Positions 44,795 through 52,744 of a stretch of DNA of 64,000 nucleotides are shown here, one piece after another. The position numbers and the translations under genes are program-made. Every line of letters begins with the position of its first letter. Within the stretch, counting starts at the first letter, position 1. The stretch spans positions 50,407 through 114,406 of the forward strand of contig DJXW01000028.1 in assembly GCA_002449845.1 (NCBI GenBank), written 5' to 3'. The stretch is from Prevotella sp. UBA6994 (lineage in GTDB: Bacteria; Bacteroidota; Bacteroidia; Bacteroidales; Bacteroidaceae). Under the pieces are notes generated by a model, which was not told the origin of the DNA, did not search any database, and saw only the letters and a list, made by a program, of their open reading frames with translations.

Positions 44795-44965
44795 TTAGAG
44801 TTCCCAATATCTTATTCCCTTTGCACCAAACGATCCTTCATAAGTATCATCAGTTGGCATAACGTTCTGATCACCTTTCGTTGGATCGAGTTTTGATTGT
44901 CCCATCAGGATGTTCAAATGAGCATTGACCATCCTTGTCTTTGGTTGAAAATAATTCTTTTTCAT
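44795..44965 (-). CDS. Small peptide 1 (56 residues), FGAKG family
   Basis: ATG at 44965, stop at 44795, too short to be noticed by length alone. Begins MKKNYFQPKTRMVNA. It shares with peptide 2 the spaced pattern LDP, G, Q, V, P, D, Y, G, FGAKG and W. The start lies 14 bp after the stop of the 1076-residue secreted protein gene, so it is translated from the same mRNA. The pair, their shared spacing and their place at the end of a secretome operon argue for a real, functional family. No function assigned. Confidence 0.72.
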   Translation of the reverse strand: MKKNYFQPKTRMVNAHLNILMGQSKLDPTKGDQNVMPTDDTYEGSFGAKGIRYWEL

Positions 44966-44979
44966 AGGGAATCCTTTCT

Positions 44980-47900
44980 TTATTTTACAACGACCTTCTT
45001 ACCATTCTTAATGATGATACCAGACTTCTGACCGTTGAGTTTGCGACCATTAAGATCGAATGCCTCAGCATTGTCAGCAGCAATAGCCTCAACACCGTTG
45101 ATAGAGGTTGTAGAACCATCCTCGTCCATGAATACCATCATCAACTTGCTACCCTCTGCGTCAGCAGGCAACTCGAAGTAAGCACGCAAGCCCTTCAAAG
45201 AAGCCTTGTCACTACCCTTCTGGATTTTGCCAGTAGATGGAACAACACCATACTTGCCAGCCATATCAGGAGCAGCGATAGGAGCGTATGTAGCTTGGAA
45301 TGTAGCACCACCGTAAGAGTCTGAATTAGCTGTTGCAGCAGATACATTCACGTTATTTACAACAAATCCGTTCTCATTGGCAACAGGAGCCTCGCTGTAA
45401 ACCACGTATGGGTAACCAGCTGCGAATAATGTTGCAGGCTTGAATGAGAGAGCACCGTCAACATAGCCATTAAATTCGTAAGCCTTCCATCCCTTACCGA
45501 AGATTTGAGTCAAGATGTCTTCAGTAAGAGCGAATGGCAATGCGATAGTATTCCAACCAGCCTTAGCGGTATATTTCACCAAAACAGCAGCCTCATTACC
45601 AGTCACAATAGCGTCGTTAGCAGCCATTTCATCAAATACAGGAGCGGCAGCAATGTTCACAGCAACCTCTTCAGTAGCAAGTTCACCACCAGCGTAGGTT
45701 ACAACAATCTGTGCAGTTGCATTCTCAACAGCTTCTTCGGGAACGTAAGTCAATGTGAATGTAGCTGTGCCATTAGCAGGAACAGTTTCTGTTGCAGTAG
45801 CAACTTCCACACCGTTAACCATCAACTTAGCGGTAGCCTCTTCTTCTACGCCAACCAACTCTTTCACAGTAGCAGTAGCAGTATATTCAGCAAACTGTCT
45901 TCCCTCAGCAGGAATATTATTGGCAGTAATCTCAGCCTCATGGTCTTTCATAGCAAGCTTGAATCCGTTGAAGTCATCGAGCATAGCGTATGTTCCAGTG
46001 AAACGGAGATAATAGAAACCATCAGCAGGAGCTGTGAAGGTAATTTCACCAGAAGCCGTAACAGGCTCTACAACTGCAGTCCAAGTAGCCTTGTCGTCAT
46101 TGGTATATTCAATGGTGAGAGGTTCATCATCATACTGTATTCCCACATAGAATGTCAATGCGTCACCAGCCTTTGCCTCCAAGCGTGGAGTAGTCAAAGA
46201 CTTAGGATCGTTATATGAGCTGATGTTTGCCATATAAGTACCATTGTTGCCAGATGCAGATGGTTGAGAAACAGTCCATTTACCCTCATTGTTCCATGTA
46301 GCAGCAAGTGTACCTTCCTCGAAGTCCTCACTCCATACGTTAGGATCCTTAGAAGTAGCAGAAACGGTGATAGTCTTCACATCGTATGTGCTACCATAGT
46401 TAGGAGTAACTGTTACATTTGCTTTGAATGTACCCCAAGTACCTTCAACATAGTTGTAAGTGATGGTGATTTCACCAGTTTCACCAGGAGCGACAGTCAG
46501 TTCAGCAGGAGCAACTGTAAAGTTTTCAGCATTATCATTTGCGATAGTTGCAACCAACTCACCATCACCTGTGTTGCTAACGGTGATCGTTTCACTCTTC
46601 ACTTCATTCACCTTACCGAATACAACGCTTGTCTTGTCAAGGTTCATCACTGGTTTTGGCTCTTTATAGTAAGAAGACAAGCTGATAGTATATGGGCTAA
46701 GACCACTTCCTTCAGCAGGAGTGATAGTCAATGTACCATTACCATCGTGTGCAGGAGTACCAACAGCAACTTCTACAGTACCGCCAGCAGCAATTGTAGC
46801 TGTTGCAGGATCAACAGTATAATCATCCGTAGCGTCGATGGTTACATCAAGGTCAGCAGTTCCATCATTCTTCAAGGTGATTGTCTTGGTGTCACCAGCG
46901 GGAACATCAGAGTAACCCCAACTCAAAGAACCGCCATTCTCAATACCATCAACGGCGAGTTTTGGACGTGGAGTTGTATCGAGCTTACCACCGTAAACAT
47001 TGTCGATACTTGCGTATTTAGAAACGAAGCGTACATACTTCGTACCTTCTGGAATAGCTACGCTGAAGTTCTGCCATTCATTATAGTGAATACCTGAGAA
47101 TGATTGCAAATCCGTGAAGCTCTGTCCGTCAGTAGAAGTTTGAACGGTAACAGTGCCTGCATAGTTTGAACCATAACCAGGTTCCCAAGAACTACTTCCA
47201 GCAGCATCAAAAGCAAATGTTTCATCTGCATCAAATACCATTGCAGGAGTAGTCAACTGAAGACTTGTATTGTTACCACCATAAGCATATCCATTTGCGA
47301 ATGACCAAGAGCCTGTGCTTGTCCAATCATTAGGAAGAGCGTTTCCAGAGAAGTCCTCGAAGAGTTTTTCTGGGTCTTTAATGATACAGCTCAAGGCAAT
47401 CTCAACTGGTTCTACAGTATCAACAGTAGGAGTAATAGTGATTTTACCTGTAGAAGCACCAATCGTAGAAGGAGCCGCAACAGCAAGAGTTTCCTCACCA
47501 CCAGCAGCGATTGCCTTGGTACCATCAGCTGTAAAGCCACCTGTTGTAGTAATATTTACAGTAATATCTGCTGTTCCAGGGTTGCTTAATGTTAAGACTT
47601 TTGTTTCACCTGGGTTTACCATACCGAAGTTAAGAGTACCATCAGTGTCACCAGTCACCTTCAAAGCAGGACCATCGGATACAACATATTCTGTGTAGGT
47701 AACATCCAAAAGGCGCATCTGATCACTTGTAAGACAGAATGCTACGTAAGTTGCGGAAGCACCTGCATCATAAGTATTGCTAGATGTTGTTGTTGAAATA
47801 CTAAAAGATTGTGCACCACTTTTATCAACTGTAAATGTGCCATCACCAGCATCTGTCACTTTGTTTGTAACGTAAAGAGTTCCCGAACTCCTACCCATCT

Positions 47901-48210
47901 TACTTCTGAATGAAACAGAACCTGAAACTTGTTTCTTTAAAACAAGCCAAACATTTTTACTATAATTAGAAGAATAACCACTCACGTAGTTGTAATCTGC
48001 TCCATCATAGGTGTTTTTCTTATAAGTATAATCAGAACCAAATCGACCATAGTTGCCGTCTTCACCTGGATATACATACCAATTATCACCAAGAGTTTGC
48101 CCACTACTTGTGGTAGGATAACTTGTGAAATCATCAGTTACCTGTGCTTTCACCTGCGTTACTCCCATCATAGAAAGTAACATCACAAAAAGTAAACTAA
48201 TTTGTCTCAT
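44980..48210 (-). CDS. Large secreted protein with choice-of-anchor domains
   Basis: 1076 residues from the ATG at 48210 (MRQISLLFVMLLSMMGVTQVKA); a Met at 48234 is an alternative. After the signal peptide it has three Ig-like choice-of-anchor D-type modules (LNFGMVNPGETKVLTLSNPG, LSWGYSDVPAGDTKTITLKN, VVFGKVNEVKSETITVSNTG) mixed with two cleaved-adhesin/choice-of-anchor J-type domains (LFEDFSGNALPNDWTSTGSW, WSEDFEEGTLAATWNNEGKW). A CARDB-like part follows and the end reads FDLNGRKLNGQKSGIIIKNG then KKVVVK, the sorting-type tail. Likely surface-anchored or released by type IX secretion, with adhesive or glycan/protein-binding function. The two FGAKG peptides follow in the same unit. Confidence 0.82.
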   Translation of the reverse strand: MRQISLLFVMLLSMMGVTQVKAQVTDDFTSYPTTSSGQTLGDNWYVYPGEDGNYGRFGSDYTYKKNTYDGADYNYVSGYSSNYSKNVWLVLKKQVSGSVSFRSKMGRSSGTLYVTNKVTDAGDGTFTVDKSGAQSFSISTTTSSNTYDAGASATYVAFCLTSDQMRLLDVTYTEYVVSDGPALKVTGDTDGTLNFGMVNPGETKVLTLSNPGTADITVNITTTGGFTADGTKAIAAGGEETLAVAAPSTIGASTGKITITPTVDTVEPVEIALSCIIKDPEKLFEDFSGNALPNDWTSTGSWSFANGYAYGGNNTSLQLTTPAMVFDADETFAFDAAGSSSWEPGYGSNYAGTVTVQTSTDGQSFTDLQSFSGIHYNEWQNFSVAIPEGTKYVRFVSKYASIDNVYGGKLDTTPRPKLAVDGIENGGSLSWGYSDVPAGDTKTITLKNDGTADLDVTIDATDDYTVDPATATIAAGGTVEVAVGTPAHDGNGTLTITPAEGSGLSPYTISLSSYYKEPKPVMNLDKTSVVFGKVNEVKSETITVSNTGDGELVATIANDNAENFTVAPAELTVAPGETGEITITYNYVEGTWGTFKANVTVTPNYGSTYDVKTITVSATSKDPNVWSEDFEEGTLAATWNNEGKWTVSQPSASGNNGTYMANISSYNDPKSLTTPRLEAKAGDALTFYVGIQYDDEPLTIEYTNDDKATWTAVVEPVTASGEITFTAPADGFYYLRFTGTYAMLDDFNGFKLAMKDHEAEITANNIPAEGRQFAEYTATATVKELVGVEEEATAKLMVNGVEVATATETVPANGTATFTLTYVPEEAVENATAQIVVTYAGGELATEEVAVNIAAAPVFDEMAANDAIVTGNEAAVLVKYTAKAGWNTIALPFALTEDILTQIFGKGWKAYEFNGYVDGALSFKPATLFAAGYPYVVYSEAPVANENGFVVNNVNVSAATANSDSYGGATFQATYAPIAAPDMAGKYGVVPSTGKIQKGSDKASLKGLRAYFELPADAEGSKLMMVFMDEDGSTTSINGVEAIAADNAEAFDLNGRKLNGQKSGIIIKNGKKVVVK

Positions 48211-48331
48211 GTTATTATTATTTATATTAAACATATACTTAATCTTGAAAGAACTTTTATTGATGTTGGATTATTCACTGATTCTTATGTTGGCACAAAC
48301 AATTCTGTTGGCTTTATTTGAATATAATGTG

Positions 48332-48339
48332 CAAAAATA
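48332..48339 (-). promoter_or_regulatory. -7 box for the large secreted protein and peptides
   Basis: TATTTTTG on the - strand, about 120 bp before the ATG at 48210, which implies a long leader of roughly 115 nt (90 nt if 48234 is used). No riboswitch was recognised in it. Confidence 0.5.
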
Positions 48340-48410
48340 ACGAATTTCAATGAAAATGCAAACAAAATCTTTCTTTTTTTCTCAAATAAGCTACAAAAAC
48401 GATTATTTTA

Positions 48411-50294
48411 TTATTTCACGACAAACTTTTTGCCATTTTTGATATAAATGCCAGATTTCAACTGACCGTTTACATGCCTGCCACTCAAATCGCACACTTG
48501 TTCGTTGTCAGATTTGTCCATTTCTACATGGCTGATACCATCCGTGCCAATGTCTTTCAAGCTAACGGCGTTGGCATTGCTGATGTCCATCATATCCAAG
48601 TACAATGATTCTCCGATAGGTCTTGTGACAAACGCCACCGCTTTCATGTTGTCAAGATTCCAATCATCTTCCAAATCCACGGTGTAGTTCTTTGTGAAAC
48701 GAAGACCATTCCAAGAGATTTCATCACCCCATAAGCCACTTACCACCTTACGAAGAACACCATTATGGTCGAAGCTATAATTGTCTGCGTTATAACCAGC
48801 CTGATAAGCCGTTACATGGTCTTCGGTAAGGAGTACCGTCAATGCACCATTGCCGAAAAGCGTGCTGAAATCGCCAGAACGCATACCACTGACAGACAGC
48901 ACCAGTTTCTTGAACAGCTTGTCGTAAGTAGGTGTAATATTCACCGAACAGAAAGCGGGAATACCCTCGCTCACGTAATCGCAATAAGCAGAAACCATAT
49001 TGCCAGAAGTGATTCCGTCCATAGAGAACGACAACTGGTCGGCTCCAGGTACCCAATAGCGGTTGAAGATGACAGAAGGAGCATCGAGATTAGCCATGTA
49101 ATAAGCATAGTAAAGACCCTGTTCGGTAGCCATCTCGTCCTTGTATTGTTCACTATAGTCTATGTGAATGGCAACGGGAATGATGTTGCTTCTCATTGCA
49201 GCAACGTTGTTGATGATAGCCGAAGCAACAGAGTCGGTATACATTTGGTTGCAAGTAATATATTCCAAGATAAACTTATCGCGCTTCATGGTGTTTGCCC
49301 CACTATACACGTTGAACACGGTGCGAACCGTATCGTCAACAGCATTCTCGGCAATGGGAGCCAAGCCTCCCTCCTCTGCCACACAAAGCATCATTTCATG
49401 AATACCCACGGGCAACTGATAGTCTTTGATAGGAATCTGATAGCGAAGTTCCATTCCTTCGTTGCCAATCTCATCCTCAGCCTTGAGAGAGAATTGCTTT
49501 ACACCGTCGATATATCCATCTACAGTAAAGCCGTTGAGTTTCTTGATACCAGTGTTGCTGACCATACTATATATATATAAGGTATCGTTTTCTTTTTGGT
49601 AATAACGACGGTCGGTAGAGAATTGATCCAATTTCAAGTCGCGTTCAGGCAGATCACCCTCCAAAATCAACTGAATGGGAAGTTCACCATAACCTGCAAT
49701 AGAATAGTCATACCATCTGCCTTCATCTTTCATGTAGAAAGACATGGGATCATTACCCTGTACGGTAAGCAAGTTGAAAGCCTGGGCACTTGTCGTGTTA
49801 TACGTGAATCCCGCATACAATTCCTCTTCCTCGCCCGTAATGGTATATGGTGTGGAAAGAGTCTGTACATTCCACAAGTCAACCAATCCTTCCACATCCG
49901 TTTTTTGAAGATAATGGCCCTCTACAGAAGGGTCATCGGAAAGCCAGACCGAAGACGACGTAATGGTAGATGTCTCGTAAAGGGCAAACCTGATTCCCAC
50001 AATCTTACATCCCTTATATTTTCTCAAATGTTCACCGAGGAGTCCGATACACAATTCATGTTCACCCAAGCCTAAAGGAACTTGCATGTAGAACTGAGCT
50101 TCCATACCGCTATATCCGAACAACATTTGATTGTCGCCTATCGTACCAGCGGCTTTCCTTTGTCTGGAAGACTTTTGTTTAGTTACATCGTATGCCTTAG
50201 CAGGAAGACGATGCATGTTGGTCGGCTTACTGATTTTTTGAGCCGAAGCCGAAATGGCAAATGCCATCAATGCAAAGAGTAGAATTTTCTTCAT
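48411..50294 (-). CDS. Omp28-like exported protein
   Basis: 627 residues. Signal peptide MKKILLFALMAFAISASAQ; an N-terminal beta domain; a middle thioredoxin-like part as in Omp28-family proteins. Where Omp28 relatives usually have a WCGYC-like CxxC after the EEYTGT stretch, this protein reads ILEYITCNQMYTD with a single Cys, so redox activity is doubtful. It ends DLSGRHVNGQLKSGIYIKNG then KKFVVK, the sorting-type tail. Part of the - strand secretome island; 117 bp lies between its stop codon and the -7 box region of the next gene. No own promoter was recognised. Confidence 0.75.
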   Translation of the reverse strand: MKKILLFALMAFAISASAQKISKPTNMHRLPAKAYDVTKQKSSRQRKAAGTIGDNQMLFGYSGMEAQFYMQVPLGLGEHELCIGLLGEHLRKYKGCKIVGIRFALYETSTITSSSVWLSDDPSVEGHYLQKTDVEGLVDLWNVQTLSTPYTITGEEEELYAGFTYNTTSAQAFNLLTVQGNDPMSFYMKDEGRWYDYSIAGYGELPIQLILEGDLPERDLKLDQFSTDRRYYQKENDTLYIYSMVSNTGIKKLNGFTVDGYIDGVKQFSLKAEDEIGNEGMELRYQIPIKDYQLPVGIHEMMLCVAEEGGLAPIAENAVDDTVRTVFNVYSGANTMKRDKFILEYITCNQMYTDSVASAIINNVAAMRSNIIPVAIHIDYSEQYKDEMATEQGLYYAYYMANLDAPSVIFNRYWVPGADQLSFSMDGITSGNMVSAYCDYVSEGIPAFCSVNITPTYDKLFKKLVLSVSGMRSGDFSTLFGNGALTVLLTEDHVTAYQAGYNADNYSFDHNGVLRKVVSGLWGDEISWNGLRFTKNYTVDLEDDWNLDNMKAVAFVTRPIGESLYLDMMDISNANAVSLKDIGTDGISHVEMDKSDNEQVCDLSGRHVNGQLKSGIYIKNGKKFVVK

Positions 50295-50375
50295 ATCATC
50301 ATTGTTTTAAGTTTACATACTATTCAAAATGATAAAGACTTATAGGGCATTCTATCCCTATAAGTCTTCCATCCA

Positions 50376-52715
50376 TCATTTTACGACAAACTTCTTTCCA
50401 TTCTGTATATACAAACCTTTTGCGTTGCCATAGATGCGGCGACCAGAAAGGTCGTATTGTTTAGAAGCCTTGTCATCATTTGTCTCCACCACCTGAATGG
50501 CATTGGGATTATTGGGATCACCTGTTGCGGTAAATACGTTTGAAATGGGAGACTCACCTTCCTCGTAAACAGCCGTTACGGTGTACTCGTGATTGCCCAC
50601 TGGCACAAACTCATCAAAATCGGTGAGGTTAAGAGGCTGATCATTCAATTTCTTTCCGTCACGATAGATATTGTATCCCTTCACGTGAACGCCGGCAGCC
50701 TGGTAACGAATATCGTCGATGTAGAGAACATATCCCTCAACCGTCTCGCCAGAAACATCCACCTCATCGTATTGATATTGGCTTACGTCTTGAATGGCAA
50801 AATACTTAGCACCTTCTGGCAAGTTGAAAGCCAACGCACCCTCAGAGAACCATAACGGAGCCTCAAGGGGAGACTCATTCAACTTAACGAAACTCTCACG
50901 ATTCTTGTCGGTAGTAGAATAATACACATTGAATCTTGCGGGATAATGGCGATATTCACCGAAATAAGCCACTTGAGAAGTCCAGCACTTAGCATAGAAA
51001 GAAATGGTCTGTGCCTTGCCAGAGAGTTCTGGAGAAATGAGCCAGTTGTCATTGGCAACATAAACCATATTGCCAGCTGCATCTTGAGTTGCACCTACGA
51101 TAGACTGCAACATCTGTTTGCCCGACTGACAATAATACGTACATGTGTCTTCTGCCCAATAGAAGCTGTCGAAGCCAGCCTGCTCAGGGTTGAACACTTG
51201 CCAAGCAAATGGTCTGCCAGCATGAGCATAGTCGTATGTGCCTTCCCAAGAATTGTACATAGCGGTATAAGCACCATCGCCATCAATCAATGACCATCCA
51301 CCAATGTTGTCAATGATGAACGGAGTGTAACGTTCAAAGTCTTCCACCATGTCGATTGCATCAGCCTTTGGAGCATCCCAAGCAAGGTAAACACGACCTG
51401 TCTCATCGGTCATACCAGCCAAATTGATGGTTGGCAACTGCAATTGAAGCACATTAACCGCGGTTGTTTCAGAACGGTTGTTGTTGGCATTTTGGTCAGC
51501 AGCATAAACCAGTTCCAAATAGATTTCCACTCCATCATTATCTGTCACGGAAGGAACGTATGTAAATTCTACAGAGCCTTTGCCCTTAGAAGCAATCTCA
51601 GCACCAGACTTAGTGTCCACCAGTTTTCCGTTCACATAAAGATTCACGGAATAGCCGTTAGCAGCCTTCGTACCGATATTCTTCAAGTTGGCTGTAATTG
51701 TAGCTGTCTCGTTCACGTTCATCATCTCTGGGAAGCTGGCTTCTAACAACAGGTCGTAATCCAATTTCTGAATATCACCGACAACATAGATACCAGCCAA
51801 GTTCTCACGCCAAGGGAACTCAGAAATCAATGTACATTTGGCTGTGGTAACGTCAACCTCATACAAGCCTGTCTTGTACATATTTTGTACATCTTCCTTA
51901 GTCTTGCCCGACTTATTGGTAGGAATATTGTACATATATCCTGCCCAATACATCTTACCGGTACGTTGGTCGATGGTGGCAGTCTGGTTTCCATAACGGC
52001 GAGTACCATGACCAAGGTCACCTACCAAGGTATGAACACCCGTTTTCTTGTCAATCTCATAGAGATAAGATGACGTTTCAAAAGAACTGTAAGCCACGGC
52101 ATAAAGTTTTCCGTTGGGATGAGAAGCCAAAGCCACGAACTCTAAGGGATAACCCTTGCCAGAAACAGGAGTTACCGTATAATTGTCGATATCTACCACA
52201 CCCAATCGCAATTGACTGGTAGCATCCTTGCCACTTCCTGAAATGTCGTAGTAAAGACCATACACCTTATCCTCATTGGCATCGTATGTCAAATCCCTGA
52301 AGTTCAGTCCACGGTTAGTAGTGAACGTCTGTTCATCCAGTTTCTCCCATGTCTCGGCGTTCCATTTACGAGCCACCACCTTCATAGGTGTGGTATAGAT
52401 GTCTCCACCGATGTTTCCGGGATCGTCTTCACCTTCAGCCTCACCTCCATAGAACGTGTAATAATAGCCATTCACGTAAACGGCTCCATTGTTTCCGTAG
52501 CATGTAGGAGCCAAAAACTTAGGAGTCCATACGGTATTCTTCTGTACTTCATCGGTAAACTCATAAATACCGATGTTGTTCGTTGACCACATCTTCGTGT
52601 CAGAGTCCTTACCCTCCACGCAGTTGGCCCTCAGCGTTACATTTTGTGCGTCTGCTGACAAAGGAAGCAATCCCAGGATGGCTCCTGCCAGGCACGTCAT
52701 TACATTTTTTCTCAT
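50376..52715 (-). CDS. Secreted multi-domain protein (propeller-like + CARDB + choice-of-anchor J)
   Basis: 779 residues. Signal peptide MRKNVMTCLAGAILGLLPLSADA. The first 320 residues have repeated beta-strand units with Y-E-I-D-like turns (YLYEIDKKTGVHTLVGDLG, GLYEVDVTTAKCTLISEF) that suggest a propeller. A CARDB-type module follows (PEMMNVNETATITANLKNIG), then a choice-of-anchor J/cleaved adhesin domain (FERYTPFIIDNIGGWSLIDG) and an fn3-like YNIYRDGKKL stretch. The end is DLSGRRIYGNAKGLYIQNGK then KFVVK. Likely surface protein with a binding role; no enzyme motif seen. Confidence 0.75.
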   Translation of the reverse strand: MRKNVMTCLAGAILGLLPLSADAQNVTLRANCVEGKDSDTKMWSTNNIGIYEFTDEVQKNTVWTPKFLAPTCYGNNGAVYVNGYYYTFYGGEAEGEDDPGNIGGDIYTTPMKVVARKWNAETWEKLDEQTFTTNRGLNFRDLTYDANEDKVYGLYYDISGSGKDATSQLRLGVVDIDNYTVTPVSGKGYPLEFVALASHPNGKLYAVAYSSFETSSYLYEIDKKTGVHTLVGDLGHGTRRYGNQTATIDQRTGKMYWAGYMYNIPTNKSGKTKEDVQNMYKTGLYEVDVTTAKCTLISEFPWRENLAGIYVVGDIQKLDYDLLLEASFPEMMNVNETATITANLKNIGTKAANGYSVNLYVNGKLVDTKSGAEIASKGKGSVEFTYVPSVTDNDGVEIYLELVYAADQNANNNRSETTAVNVLQLQLPTINLAGMTDETGRVYLAWDAPKADAIDMVEDFERYTPFIIDNIGGWSLIDGDGAYTAMYNSWEGTYDYAHAGRPFAWQVFNPEQAGFDSFYWAEDTCTYYCQSGKQMLQSIVGATQDAAGNMVYVANDNWLISPELSGKAQTISFYAKCWTSQVAYFGEYRHYPARFNVYYSTTDKNRESFVKLNESPLEAPLWFSEGALAFNLPEGAKYFAIQDVSQYQYDEVDVSGETVEGYVLYIDDIRYQAAGVHVKGYNIYRDGKKLNDQPLNLTDFDEFVPVGNHEYTVTAVYEEGESPISNVFTATGDPNNPNAIQVVETNDDKASKQYDLSGRRIYGNAKGLYIQNGKKFVVK

Positions 52716-52744
52716 ATCTATAAATGTTTATGTTATCTTTGTTG

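Noticed and set aside
45505..47097. Long + strand frames opposite the large secreted protein
   Set aside because: Antisense of repetitive beta-domain coding sequence; no start signals or domains.
48765..49580. 271-codon + strand frame opposite the Omp28-like gene
   Set aside because: Shadow of the real gene; no promoter, no recognisable protein features.
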